A stretch of DNA of 64,000 bases from Paraburkholderia silvatlantica (GCF_003096715.1 NZ_QEOL01000015.1:124001-188000); one strand, 5' to 3'. Counted from the stretch's first letter, positions 1 to 8,855 are shown. Numbers and translations are program-made. Notes: a model not told the origin generated them from the sequence alone.

Positions 1-460
1 CGATGACGAAGCACTTGCGTGCCGCATCGAGCGTGAGGGCATTCCACGGCACCGCGAGCAGCTTGTCGCCAATGCCGAGAAAGCCGCCGCTCGACATCAC
101 CATGTAGGCAATGCAGCCGCTTTCCACGTCGAGCATGATCTCCTTGACCTTGCCGACTTCGTCGCCGTCCGAACTCAGCACGCGGTCGCCGCCCAGCGTA
201 CTGGCCGCCATCACTTCCGGGCCGGGACCCGGCGTTGCCGAGCGGTCGCGGCCGACGATACTTGCGCCGCCGCCGTCCAGGCCCGCTCCTTGGCGCCACA
301 CTTCCTTGCCTTGCTCAGAGAGCTCGCCGCTGCTGTGGGTGGCATCGGGCTCGGTGCCGTGCACGGCCATATCGCCGCCCGGCGGCTCCGTGGCGCCCTT
401 CTTCTCGCGCTTGCGTTGCGCCACGCGCTCGTCGTGCGACCGGCCTGCGTATTCGCTCAT
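1..460 (-). CDS. PRC-barrel domain protein, C-terminus cut by window edge
   Basis: Read on the minus strand from an ATG at 460, preceded by a near-perfect AAGGAGGT ribosome binding site. The frame stays open to base 1, so 153 residues are visible and the C-terminus is missing. The first 80 or so residues are polar and disordered-looking, rich in Gly, Glu and Arg. From about residue 85 the pattern of a PRC-barrel appears: 'GDRVLSSDGDEVGKVKEIML', then a Tyr/Met strand and a 'GDKLLAVPW' strand. PRC-barrels occur in RimM, photosynthetic reaction centre subunit H and many small stress proteins of proteobacteria. No signal peptide is seen, so it is probably cytosolic. The exact role cannot be given. 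Confidence 0.8.
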   Translation of the reverse strand, partial: MSEYAGRSHDERVAQRKREKKGATEPPGGDMAVHGTEPDATHSSGELSEQGKEVWRQGAGLDGGGASIVGRDRSATPGPGPEVMAASTLGGDRVLSSDGDEVGKVKEIMLDVESGCIAYMVMSSGGFLGIGDKLLAVPWNALTLDAARKCFVI

Positions 461-522
461 TTCGACCTCCTTCGGATATGCGCATCGCATCACGTCGCGG
501 TGCGGCCAGGGTTCGATACCAT

Positions 523-544
523 GCCGGTCCCTAAATGGACCGGC
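523..544. terminator. 8-bp hairpin between response regulator and PRC-barrel gene
   Basis: GCCGGTCC (523-530) and GGACCGGC (537-544) form a perfect 8-bp stem around a 6-nt CTAAAT loop. It lies downstream of the receiver gene ending at 706 and upstream of the PRC-barrel start at 460, both on the minus strand. No clear T-run follows, so termination is an inference from position and stem strength. Confidence 0.4.
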
Positions 545-705
545 TACGCAGATTCCACAGCATCGGTCATGCCGTGGCGTGCCAGACGAGGTCTTCGATC
601 AGGGACCGGTCAGGACACCGAATCAGGAAAACGTCCGCGAACCGGCGCGTCAGTCGCTACAACGATGATGTAAATCGTTCATGCGGTGAACGAGGCTCAA
701 GCTTG

Positions 706-1056
706 TCAGGGCGTGGCGACCCGGTGGAGGATGTCGAGCAGTTGCGAAACCGCGAAGGGCTTGCGCAGGAAGCCCGCGACGTCGGCGTCGGGGGGCGGGG
801 TGACAAGCGCAGAGACGAGCACGAGCGGCACGCCCGCGAGCTTGCTGCTGCGCCTCATTTCGCGCATGAGGGAGAGGCCGTCCATGCCCGGCATCATGCA
901 GTCGGAGATCACGATATCGGGAGGGTCGTCGAGCGCGCTTCGCAGGGCATCCGAACCGTCTGCGGCGGTCCTGACCCGATAACCCTCCTGCCCGACCAGT
1001 TCCTTGAGCGCATCGAGCGCGTTCGTGTCGTCGTCGACTAGTAATACGGTTGCCAT
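706..1056 (-). CDS. Single-domain response regulator (CheY-like receiver)
   Basis: A 116-residue protein made only of a receiver domain. The acidic pocket is at D8-D10, the phospho-acceptor is D52 in 'ISDCMMPGMDG', the switch residue is S82 and the conserved lysine is K99 in 'FLRKPF'. There is no output domain, so it must act through a partner, as CheY- or Spo0F-type proteins do. No kinase gene adjoins it, which makes it an orphan. The ATG at 1056 is chosen because MATVLLVDDD is the usual receiver N-terminus; the upstream open frame is Arg-rich and looks non-coding. No strong Shine-Dalgarno is visible in front of it. Confidence 0.88.
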   Translation of the reverse strand: MATVLLVDDDTNALDALKELVGQEGYRVRTAADGSDALRSALDDPPDIVISDCMMPGMDGLSLMREMRRSSKLAGVPLVLVSALVTPPPDADVAGFLRKPFAVSQLLDILHRVATP

Positions 1057-1222
1057 ACGTTTCTTGCGTGAGTGGCCCGGCCAATCATGGCGGCTGTGCC
1101 TTTGTTCTTCGCGATCGCGTCGCGGCGGACCGGCGGTCTCCGGCGGCCGTCCACAGAACGCAATTCCTGTTCCCGCAGCACGCAATCGAGATCAGGCGCC
1201 GGCATCGTTTCAGTTTCGTTCG

Positions 1223-1525
1223 TCATCCTTGCGTCGCTGAGCCCCGTTGGGCGGTCGAGCCGCACACGCCCAACTGCGCCGCGACGATGAGCGCCGAGAC
1301 TTCGGGAAAGCTGCCGAACGCCTCGTCGGGCAGGCGGCGCAAGGCGTCGATCACGTCGCGCGGCGCGCCGCTGCGCTCGGCGCTTTCGATCAGCGTGGCG
1401 GGGTGCGCGGGCCACGTGACGCGTTCGAGGGCGTGCAGCACGCGCCCGCTCAGCGCCGCTGCGTTCGAACGCGCCGCGTCTGGGGTATCAGCCCGGGTTG
1501 CCTCGCAAGCGGAACCAGGCTTCAT
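1223..1525 (-). CDS. DUF2795 family small protein
   Basis: A 100-residue protein starting at the ATG at 1525, which has AAGGAGA about 6 nt upstream. The centre (about residues 38-80) matches the DUF2795 pattern: 'PAHPATLIESAERSGAPRD', followed by an 'ALRRLPD' helix and an 'F-x-S-x-x-EVSALI' helix. These small helical proteins are widespread in actinobacteria and proteobacteria and have no established biochemical role. The flanking residues are low-complexity. It lies between two other short minus-strand genes with 105-166 bp gaps, so co-transcription is possible but not shown. Confidence 0.72.
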   Translation of the reverse strand: MKPGSACEATRADTPDAARSNAAALSGRVLHALERVTWPAHPATLIESAERSGAPRDVIDALRRLPDEAFGSFPEVSALIVAAQLGVCGSTAQRGSATQG

Positions 1526-1630
1526 CGGCTTCTCCTTCGAAGATCGCGACGCTTCCCGCAGGTGCCATTCCTGGCGCCTTTTACCTGTGCGCGCAGGCGC
1601 GCACGTCCTCTCGGGCAATCTGGCGGGAGT

Positions 1631-1933
1631 TCAGCCGGGAAGCTTGTCGGCGAGCACGTCTGCGCGGCGGATCTGTGGCGGCGCAGCCAGCAGCTCGCCC
1701 GCGCGCGCCATCAATGCCGCGGCCACCTGGCCGTTCAGATGCGCGTTGCGGCCGGCTTCGTCGTCGAAGGCGTCGAAGATCGCAAACGTCGTGGCGTCGA
1801 AGCGCACGCCGAACCAGGCCAGCGTGGCGGGTTCTGCATCGACCAACGGCTTCGCGCTCGCGAGAAATGCCGCCAGCTCCTCTTCCTTGCCGGGCTGCGC
1901 GTGCAGCTCGACGTACAACGCATGTTGGGTCAT
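1631..1933 (-). CDS. ABM-domain (antibiotic biosynthesis monooxygenase-like) protein
   Basis: A 100-residue ferredoxin-like (dimeric alpha/beta barrel) protein of the ABM/YgiN family. The start at 1933 has AGGAG in front. It begins with the typical first strand 'ALYVELHAQPGKEEEL'. A later 'TFAIFDAFDDEAGRNAHL' segment is the standard third strand and helix, with the conserved D/E-A-x-x-x-H-L. Family members are small cofactor-free quinol or antibiotic monooxygenases, or simply stress proteins; the substrate cannot be assigned. It is divergent from the diguanylate cyclase gene, with a 171-bp promoter interval between them. Confidence 0.85.
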   Translation of the reverse strand: MTQHALYVELHAQPGKEEELAAFLASAKPLVDAEPATLAWFGVRFDATTFAIFDAFDDEAGRNAHLNGQVAAALMARAGELLAAPPQIRRADVLADKLPG

Positions 1934-2104
1934 GACGTGGCTCCTGTCAGGTCGTGGCGTCTCAGGCATGGTCGCGGTCCTTCGGGGCGTTCGTCAAGCG
2001 TCGGGAGGGCGCGGCGCGTTTTTCCAGCCTGCCCCTGCTGGCCGGAACGAATGTTTTTCAAAATGATGCCGTAAACCCGGACATATCTTCAGACCACGCC
2101 GTAC

Positions 2105-3274
2105 ATGCTAGATCCGGTCAATATTCTTCTCGTCACGGTGCTTTCGAGCATCATGAGCCTCGCCATTCTCGGCTCGTTGCGGCCTGCGGGTATTCCCGGT
2201 GTCGGGCGGTGGATCGGCGCCTACCTGATGGCGAGCATCGCGATCCTGCTCGCCGGCATGCAACGGCTCGGCTTGCCGATCCTCACCGTCTTCGTTTCGA
2301 ATACATTGCTGGCGCTAGCCGTGGTGTGCATACTCGAGGGCTGCCGCGAGTTCTTCGGGCTCAAGCCGCGTGTGCCGCTCGCCTACGCAGGAACCGTTGC
2401 GCTCGCAACGGGTATTGTGTGGTGGTACTGGGTCGCGCCCAGCCTCGGCGCGCGCGTGGCCGTCGTCTCCGCGTTCCATGCGGCCATTTACGCGTCGATC
2501 GGCTGGCTCGCATGGCGTTGCCGCCCGCCCGCGCGCCCCGTCTACAGTTACCGGTTCGTGACGCTGGCGGCCTGGCTGGGCGCATTCGCGCACGCGCTGC
2601 GCGGGGTGATGTACGGCAGCGGCTTCGTGAAGCAGTACGGGCTGCTCGACTCCACGCCGCTCAACGTCGCGTGGCTTGCACTCGGCATTCTCGTGCTGCC
2701 CGCGCTTTCGATCGGCATGGTTCTGCTCGCGCACGATCGCATGGCCGAACGGCTCGAACGCCTCGCGAACCAGGACGAACTGACCGGCGCGCTTACGCGC
2801 CGTGCCTTTCTCGCCCAGGCGAGCGCGTCGCTCGAAGCCGCGCGCGGGAAGGGCCAGCGGGTCGCGTTCGCGATTGTCGATATCGATCACTTCAAGTCGA
2901 TCAACGACCGCTACGGACACGCCGCAGGTGACCGCGTGCTCGCGCAGTTCTGCCGCGTCGTGAAGGGCGGCGTGCGCGCGGGAGACGTATTCGGCCGCCT
3001 CGGCGGGGAGGAATTCGCATTGCTCTTCGTGGGCATGACCCGCGACGAGGTCGTGACGCGGCTCGATGAATTGCGCGTGTTGACGCTCTCCGTGCGCCGC
3101 AGCGCCGACACTCCCGCGGGCGAATCGGGCGAGGAGGCCCATGACGGCCTGACGTTCAGCGCAGGCGTAGATGAACTCCAGGCGCAAGACTCGCTCGTCA
3201 CGTTGATGGCGCGCGCCGACGCCGCGCTGTACGTCGCCAAGTCACGCGGGCGCGACCGCGTCGTGGCCATCTGA
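2105..3274 (+). CDS. Membrane-anchored diguanylate cyclase (GGDEF)
   Basis: A 389-residue protein with about six to seven hydrophobic segments in residues 5-210, followed by a GGDEF domain at about 220-389. The active-site motif is GGEEF at residues 300-304. An RAGD inhibitory I-site lies at 291-294, exactly five residues upstream, as in product-inhibited cyclases. The 'DIDHFKSINDRYGH' metal and substrate segment is intact. The protein should make cyclic di-GMP from GTP at the inner membrane and be feedback-inhibited. No EAL domain is present. The N-terminal membrane sensor is not one I can name. An exopolysaccharide locus about 40 kb away is a plausible but unproven target of its signal. Confidence 0.93.
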   Translation: MLDPVNILLVTVLSSIMSLAILGSLRPAGIPGVGRWIGAYLMASIAILLAGMQRLGLPILTVFVSNTLLALAVVCILEGCREFFGLKPRVPLAYAGTVALATGIVWWYWVAPSLGARVAVVSAFHAAIYASIGWLAWRCRPPARPVYSYRFVTLAAWLGAFAHALRGVMYGSGFVKQYGLLDSTPLNVAWLALGILVLPALSIGMVLLAHDRMAERLERLANQDELTGALTRRAFLAQASASLEAARGKGQRVAFAIVDIDHFKSINDRYGHAAGDRVLAQFCRVVKGGVRAGDVFGRLGGEEFALLFVGMTRDEVVTRLDELRVLTLSVRRSADTPAGESGEEAHDGLTFSAGVDELQAQDSLVTLMARADAALYVAKSRGRDRVVAI

Positions 3275-3861
3275 CGATTCCGCCGGTCTCTTTCGCACAA
3301 TCTATGCACGATGAATCAACGCTCGCGCCCTTTCGCGGCGCGACGGGCAATCCTTGTCGAAACTCCATGCGCTACGCATAGTTGCGCACTGCGAAGGGCT
3401 TAACAGCGCTGTTTTTAAACGATAATTATCAATGGCGCGACTGACGTTGCGTGCAGCGTGAAGGCGCTTTCGCTGCATGGCGTGGGTCCAGGTGGCCTCT
3501 CGTGGCGCGCCTCAAATATTTTCGGGCGGGCGTTTCTTCCCTTGTAACCAGTGGCGATCACGCGAAGCGGGATTCGTGCGGATATGAAGGCGCCTGCTCC
3601 CGGCGCCACGCGCCCGCATTGGTTTTCTCTCAAGCGCGCTCTGGCGCCGCCGGCCGTGACCGCTCCCCGCCGCGCGCCGCGACTCACGCGCTCGCCAGTC
3701 ATTGCATCACCCACATTCGAAAGTCCGCTGCCGGAATGCGCACGTCAGGCCTCATCGCGCGTGTCGTTTCGCTGCGGGCACATTACGGGCCTGCCTTTCG
3801 GAATCCACCCTGACCAGACAAGTCGCCTCCGGGGCCGGCCTTTAACCACAAGGAGCCTGAG
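3275..3861. other. Long leader region upstream of the cqsA-like gene
   Basis: No convincing gene was found; short open frames here have poor composition and no ribosome sites. The segment near 3410-3436 is locally AT-rich and holds two short perfect palindromes, AACAGCGCTGTT (3402-3413, followed by a T-run) and GATAATTATC (3421-3430). The first may act in terminating the cyclase transcript. The second may be an operator. Both are inferences. Confidence 0.4.
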
Positions 3862-5163
3862 ATGAAAGTTGGCAGCAACTGGCGTAACGCACATAACAAC
3901 GACGCGGCATTGCCCGCATTCCTCGCAGCACGTGTCGATCGGTACTACACCGAGCGCGTGCAGGAAAGCTGGGCCGGGGGGCACATCATGAAGGGCCGTG
4001 TTGCCGATGCCGATGCGTTGCACCTTTCGAGTAACGACTACCTTTCGATTGCGCGTCACCCCGAGATTCTCGATGCCATGTGCATGAGTATCCGCTCGGA
4101 GGGCAACGGGCTCCTGATGTCGGGCGTGTTCCTGCACGGCGACGATTGCCCGCAGCTCGCGCTCGAAGACCGCTTCGCGTCATACATGGGGGCCGAAGCG
4201 AGCGTGCTGTGCCAGTCGGGTTTTGCCGCGAATACGGGGCTGATCCAGTCGATCGCCAATGCGCAGACGCCGGTGTACGTCGACATGATGGCGCATATGT
4301 CGCTGTGGGAAGGCATACGCAGCGCCGGCGCGCGCGCGATCAGTTTCTTCCACAACGATGTCGATCATCTCGAGCAGCGCATCCAGCGTTACGGGGCCGG
4401 GATCGTGATCGTCGATTCGGTGTACAGCACGAACGGCAGCGTGGCGCCGCTCACGGCGATTGCCGAGGTGTGCGCCGAGCACGACTGCGTGCTGGTCGTC
4501 GACGAGTCGCATTCGCTCGGCACGCACGGCCCGCACGGTGCGGGCATGGTGGCCGAACTCGGGCTCATCGACCGCGTGCATTTCCGCACCGCGAGTCTTG
4601 CGAAGGCGTTTGCCGGGCGCGCGGGCATCATCAGCTGTTCGCGCCGGTTTCAGGAGTATTTCAAGTGCGAGGCGCTGCCCGCCATTTTCAGCTCGACGCT
4701 GCTGCCGCATGAAACCGCGGGTCTCGCGGCGACGCTCAGCGTGATCGAGCGCGAAGACTGGCGGCGCGCGCGCGTCGCGGCCAACGCGCGTTACGTGCGC
4801 TCACGGCTTGCCGAGCTTGGCTACAACCTGAATGGCAGCGAAACGCAGATCATTGCGCTCGAAGCCGGGCCGGAACCGCAGACGATCGTGCTGCGCGACG
4901 CGCTCGAAGCGCGCGGCATTTTCGGTTCGGTGTTCTGTGCGCCCGCCACGGCGCAGAACCGCTCGCTCGTGCGGCTCTCGCTCAATGCGGCGCTGTGCGA
5001 GGAGGAACTGGAACGGCTCGTGCAAGTATGCGCGGAGATTCGCGACGAGGTGCAGATGTGGAACTGGCCGTCCACGCGCCGCAACGAACGCAACGCGGGC
5101 CGTGCGCGCGTGCGTATGCCGCAGGCTGTGGTGAACATGCCGATGGTGGCCGTGGCGGCCTGA
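3862..5163 (+). CDS. cqsA: CqsA/LqsA-type alpha-hydroxyketone autoinducer synthase
   Basis: A 433-residue PLP-dependent enzyme of the alpha-oxoamine synthase fold. The PLP lysine is K248 in 'TASLAKAFAGRAG'. The Asp-x-x-His pair is in 'VVDESHSLGTHG' (D214, H217), and substrate-fold residues sit in 'SSNDYLS' near residue 57. The order and spacing match CqsA of Vibrio and LqsA of Legionella better than 8-amino-7-oxononanoate synthase. The adjacent sensor kinase and LqsR-like regulator support this. CqsA-type enzymes condense an acyl-CoA with an amino acid or SAM to make alpha-hydroxyketone-type signals. The last 35 or so residues are an Arg/Asn-rich tail beyond the catalytic core. AAGGAG precedes the ATG. 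Confidence 0.87.
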   Translation: MKVGSNWRNAHNNDAALPAFLAARVDRYYTERVQESWAGGHIMKGRVADADALHLSSNDYLSIARHPEILDAMCMSIRSEGNGLLMSGVFLHGDDCPQLALEDRFASYMGAEASVLCQSGFAANTGLIQSIANAQTPVYVDMMAHMSLWEGIRSAGARAISFFHNDVDHLEQRIQRYGAGIVIVDSVYSTNGSVAPLTAIAEVCAEHDCVLVVDESHSLGTHGPHGAGMVAELGLIDRVHFRTASLAKAFAGRAGIISCSRRFQEYFKCEALPAIFSSTLLPHETAGLAATLSVIEREDWRRARVAANARYVRSRLAELGYNLNGSETQIIALEAGPEPQTIVLRDALEARGIFGSVFCAPATAQNRSLVRLSLNAALCEEELERLVQVCAEIRDEVQMWNWPSTRRNERNAGRARVRMPQAVVNMPMVAVAA

Positions 5164-5275
5164 GCCGCGCGCGGTTGAGGCGGGATGGAGCGAGGCAGCG
5201 ACAGCGTGGGGTGCGCCCGATTTACGGCCTGCGAAAAACGTAGTGTCAATCAGTGTCGTCAATCAGCGCCGTAAA

Positions 5276-6301
5276 TCAGGGCGAGTCCCACGCCGCCTGG
5301 ATTTCCCGGTCCAGCTGGTCGAGATGCCGGTCGTAGGGCAGCACGTTGTCGAGCGCGAGCCCCGCCGGCTTCTTCACCACTGCGTAGAGATAGCGGCGGT
5401 CGCCGTGAAACTCCGATGCGGGGTGCATATACGGCTGCCATTCCACGCACTGTGACGGGTAATAGCCTTCTGTGCGCCAGAAGTAGGGAAGGCTGCGGCG
5501 GCTGTCGAGTTCCGCGAGAAAGCTTGTGGGCGCACCTTGTTCGACGGCGATTTCGCGCACGCCGCGCAGCGATTCGTCGGTGTGAATGACGAGCAGGTAC
5601 GCGGTGCCGACACCGTCGAACATCAGGAGTCCGTGCGGTTGGTACGAGAGATAGTGCTCGACGATGCCCAATGAATCGGCAATGCCCTTCACGTGCGCGG
5701 CGAGCGCATGATCCTTGAGGAAGGCATATTCGGAAACGGCGAGCGCGTCGAGCACCGTGCTGCAGCAGCGGTCGAAATACGCGCGCTGCATGTCGCCGAT
5801 CGCCTGGTTCAGCGTTTCCACCGCATCGACTTCATGCTTGCGGATGAAGCGGTCGATCAACCCTTCGTTGAAGCTCTTCACGGCCACGTGCTCGTCGGCT
5901 TTGCCGGTCAGCACGATTTTCCTGATCGACGGGTCGGTGATGCGGCGGCAAAACTCCATGCCGTTGAGTTCGGGCATGTCGTAATCGACCACCACGACCG
6001 AAACCGACTCGAAGCGCGAGGCGTTATGTACGAGGCTACGTATCGCATCGACGCGCATGGCGATGACCTGGTGCGCATCGTTTTCTTCGGTACGGTCCAG
6101 ATAGGGGCTGAAGATAGGCTCTGCCGTGCGGTCGTGCGGCGCACGGCCATTGAGGAACTTCAGCGCCTCGGAGGGCGAACTGAACAGGCGGAAGGCCAGG
6201 TCGGGGTCGAGTTGCAGGCTCAGGTTCGAAAGGAACGCGGCGCTGTCGTCGACGAATGCGACGGTGGTCGGGTAGGAGAACGGCTGAATGGCTTTCGTCA
6301 T
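5276..6301 (-). CDS. lqsR: LqsR-like response regulator with atypical output domain
   Basis: A 341-residue regulator. The receiver part has 'AFVDDSAAF' (D18-D19) and a phospho-acceptor within 'VVVVDYDMPELNG'. That acceptor is D108 by my count, the residue number reported for Legionella LqsR. Normal receivers carry it near residue 55; here an insertion of roughly 45 residues (about 50-97) separates strands 2 and 3. 'VLTGKADE' and the lysine in 'FIRKHE' complete the domain. The last 170 or so residues contain no helix-turn-helix and no known enzymatic motif. It overlaps the kinase stop by 4 nt (ATGA), so the two are translationally coupled. It converges on the synthase gene, 112 bp away. Confidence 0.83.
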   Translation of the reverse strand: MTKAIQPFSYPTTVAFVDDSAAFLSNLSLQLDPDLAFRLFSSPSEALKFLNGRAPHDRTAEPIFSPYLDRTEENDAHQVIAMRVDAIRSLVHNASRFESVSVVVVDYDMPELNGMEFCRRITDPSIRKIVLTGKADEHVAVKSFNEGLIDRFIRKHEVDAVETLNQAIGDMQRAYFDRCCSTVLDALAVSEYAFLKDHALAAHVKGIADSLGIVEHYLSYQPHGLLMFDGVGTAYLLVIHTDESLRGVREIAVEQGAPTSFLAELDSRRSLPYFWRTEGYYPSQCVEWQPYMHPASEFHGDRRYLYAVVKKPAGLALDNVLPYDRHLDQLDREIQAAWDSP

Positions 6302-7659
6302 GGCGCAGGGAATGTCAAAACGAACTCGGTATATTCGCCTTTTACGGAAGAGCAGGTAATCGCTCCACCCATCGCTTGCATGACATCGCGGCAGAATGCC
6401 AGCCCGATTCCTGCTCCGAGCGTCACGTCATCGGTGGCGGTTGTCGAAGTATAAAAGCGCGTGAAGATGTGCGGCAATACCTCAGGGGAAATACCTGTGC
6501 CCGTATCGCTGAAAATCAAACGATTGGCCCTTTGCCCTGATTCAAGACGAATCGAAATCTGCGCGCCTTCGATGCTGCCCATATGCCGGAAGGCATTTTT
6601 GAGCAGATTGAAGAGCACGTGAACGGTAAGCATTTCAGATCCGTGAAATTCGAAATCGGGGCGCAGATTGCAGATTACCCGGCGCCGGTCGCCTTCGCGA
6701 AACGGAAAACGCGCGAGCGCGGTTTCCACGCAATGTACGATCGAACATGTCGTTGCGTTTTGCATGTTACCGCCCGTGAAGCGCGCCGTGGCGAGCAGCA
6801 TGTCGATGATGGCATTTGAATGTAGCGCTTCCTGTTCGATGCGGCCTACCACGCCTTGCAGGGAATGCAGATGCGCCACGCGTATTTTGGGCACGGGCAA
6901 GCGGCTGCGCTGGGCGAGTTGATAGGTGTCGAGCAGCGCGGGCAAATAGCGCATGAGGCCCGCGGCGCCCACGCGTATCGCCACGAGCGGCGTGCGCAGT
7001 TCGTGCGCCACGCTGCCCGCCGTGGCCAGCATGGCGCGCTCCTGTTCGATCTGAATGCGGTCCTGATCGTAATTGGCCACCGCGCCGATCGCCACGGCGA
7101 ACGAAAAAATCGCCAGATGCGTGAAGTAGTTCGGCCCGAGCACGATGGGGTAGGTGGTGAGGCAGTACGCGATCACCGCGAGGCTGATGCCCACGAGAAA
7201 CTGCAGCACGAGCATGAGCCAGTCGAGCAGCAGCACCATCACGAACGCCGCGATCAGTGCGCTTTCCACCCACACTTCGTTGCCGTTGTTCTTGAGCAGC
7301 ATGAACGTGAAAAAGAACGGCAGTGCGTAGAGCGTGCAGAAGTACCAGTACCACGGCAGCAGCTTTTTCAGCGCGGCGGGCCAGCGCTCGAACGCGAGTA
7401 TCGGCACGAACAGCAATGAGCCGATCAGGCGCAGCGTGAGATTTTCATACGGCTGAGGAAAGAGGTCTTTCCAGACGTAGTAGTAAAGCGGGAAACCCAC
7501 GCTCGCCACCACGGCGAGCGGGCGCATGCGGCGCTTCACGTATTGCAGGTTGCGCAGCGCGGGCGCGAAGGCGCGCACGAAGCGCGGACGCATCGACGCC
7601 CAGGCCCGCCTCAGCCGCACCGAGGTTCTTGACACGTTCATCAGGATGGAATCGCTCAT
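6298..7659 (-). CDS. lqsS: Membrane sensor histidine kinase of the CqsS/LqsS type
   Basis: A 453-residue kinase with about six hydrophobic segments between residues 47 and 197, and no large periplasmic domain. This is the layout of CqsS-family receptors, which bind alpha-hydroxyketones within the membrane. The phospho-histidine is H219 in 'SVAHELRTPL'. The ATPase domain has an N-box 'NLLKNAFRH' (N351/N355), a G1 box 'SDTGTG' (D385) and a G2 box 'LGAGIGL' (near 414-420). There is no receiver domain fused to the C-terminus, unlike Vibrio CqsS, so phosphate should go to the coupled LqsR-like protein. Either ATG, at 7659 or 7641, could be the start; neither has a strong ribosome site. Confidence 0.85.
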   Translation of the reverse strand: MSDSILMNVSRTSVRLRRAWASMRPRFVRAFAPALRNLQYVKRRMRPLAVVASVGFPLYYYVWKDLFPQPYENLTLRLIGSLLFVPILAFERWPAALKKLLPWYWYFCTLYALPFFFTFMLLKNNGNEVWVESALIAAFVMVLLLDWLMLVLQFLVGISLAVIAYCLTTYPIVLGPNYFTHLAIFSFAVAIGAVANYDQDRIQIEQERAMLATAGSVAHELRTPLVAIRVGAAGLMRYLPALLDTYQLAQRSRLPVPKIRVAHLHSLQGVVGRIEQEALHSNAIIDMLLATARFTGGNMQNATTCSIVHCVETALARFPFREGDRRRVICNLRPDFEFHGSEMLTVHVLFNLLKNAFRHMGSIEGAQISIRLESGQRANRLIFSDTGTGISPEVLPHIFTRFYTSTTATDDVTLGAGIGLAFCRDVMQAMGGAITCSSVKGEYTEFVLTFPAP

Positions 7660-7943
7660 CGTTCTGGCCGGCGCGCGTGATCCGGCCGGTCTTCTTGCGT
7701 CTCGCTTTTTTGGTGCCCCGTTTTACCGTTGGGTTCGCGTGATCGGACCCCGTCTCCCGCTGCGCAAAGAAAGACAATATCACCAAAGGATTGCGGCGAT
7801 GAGGCTGGTTTGGCCCTGGATGGGCTTCGGCGCTGCGTTGGCGGGGGAGTGTTATGCGCAGTGCATCGATTCGCCCCTGTCTGGAGGCATTCGATGGGCG
7901 CCGATGGGGGCTTGCAGGGCGCTGGGGTTTGCCTGTGCGGCCT

Positions 7944-8777
7944 TCAGTTTGCGGGCTTGCGCTGCGAGCAGACGAATTGTTCGATGACGTCGTCCAGCGG
8001 CTGCGGCGCGTCGCGATGCGGGCTATGGCCGCCTTGCACAAGCGCGTGGACGCGCGCGTGCGGCACGGCCGCGCCAATCGCCTCGACTTGCGCCATCGTG
8101 CCGTAGTGATCATCGAGCGCCTGCACGGCGAGCAACGGCGCGCGAATCGACGCCAGTTCGTCCTCGATGTTCCAGGACCGGAAGGCGGGATCGAGCCAGA
8201 TATCGTTCCAGCCGTAGAACGCCGAATCGACGTCGTCGTGATAGCGCGCCAGCCTTTCGCGCAGGCGGGTCGTTTCATACGCAACCTTCGTCTCGCCGAT
8301 GCTTTCGATCGAAATGTCTTCGACGAATACGTGCGGTGCGATTGCCACCGCGCCCGCGAGTGCTTCGGGGAAAGCGGCGGCGTAGAGCAGGGCGATGGAT
8401 GCGCCGTCGCTATGACCGATCAGCCACATGCGCGCGCGTTCGGACGCGCTCACCCCTAGCGCGTCGAGCAACGCAGGCAAGACGGTGCGCGCCTGCGCCG
8501 ACAGGAAATCGACCGGCCATTGCACGCCTTGCGCGCGCGGTGTGGAGCGCCCGTAACCCGGGCGCGAATAAACGAGCCCGCGCATGCCGAGGCGTTCGCA
8601 AAGCGCGGCAGGCCAGTCTTTCCACATGGCGATCGAGCCGAGACCCTCGTGCAGGAACACGGCGAGCGGCGCCTCGCTCTCGGCTGCGGCGATCCAGCGA
8701 TATTCGATACGCAGTGCATCGCGCGCAGGCGTGGCGGGCAGATCGGCGAATTCGCTTTCGTTCATGGTGCTTGTCAT
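7944..8777 (-). CDS. Alpha/beta-hydrolase
   Basis: A 277-residue alpha/beta-hydrolase. The nucleophile is S123 in 'IGHSDGAS', the acid is D222 or D223 in 'QALDDHYG', and the base is H251 in 'QGGHSPH'. The oxyanion strand 'FLHEGLGS' replaces the commoner HG box with HEG. This HEGLG form is typical of a group of hydrolases in Burkholderiales that I cannot tie to a substrate. No signal peptide is present. It is the last gene of a minus-strand run, nitroreductase, ketopantoate reductase, hydrolase, with gaps of 65 and 78 bp that fit an operon. The first ATG at 8777 is used; an internal ATG four codons later is possible. Confidence 0.88.
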   Translation of the reverse strand: MTSTMNESEFADLPATPARDALRIEYRWIAAAESEAPLAVFLHEGLGSIAMWKDWPAALCERLGMRGLVYSRPGYGRSTPRAQGVQWPVDFLSAQARTVLPALLDALGVSASERARMWLIGHSDGASIALLYAAAFPEALAGAVAIAPHVFVEDISIESIGETKVAYETTRLRERLARYHDDVDSAFYGWNDIWLDPAFRSWNIEDELASIRAPLLAVQALDDHYGTMAQVEAIGAAVPHARVHALVQGGHSPHRDAPQPLDDVIEQFVCSQRKPAN

Positions 8778-8855
8778 TGTCGCGACTGAAACTGCTGGCG
8801 CAGCCGGAAACGCTGGACGGCCGACGCCGGCACCGTGCGCGCAGAAAGGCGCGCG

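Noticed and set aside
3862..5163. Annotation as 8-amino-7-oxononanoate synthase (BioF) or KBL
   Set aside because: No biotin or threonine genes adjoin it, and the neighbours are an LqsR-like regulator and a membrane kinase of CqsS type.
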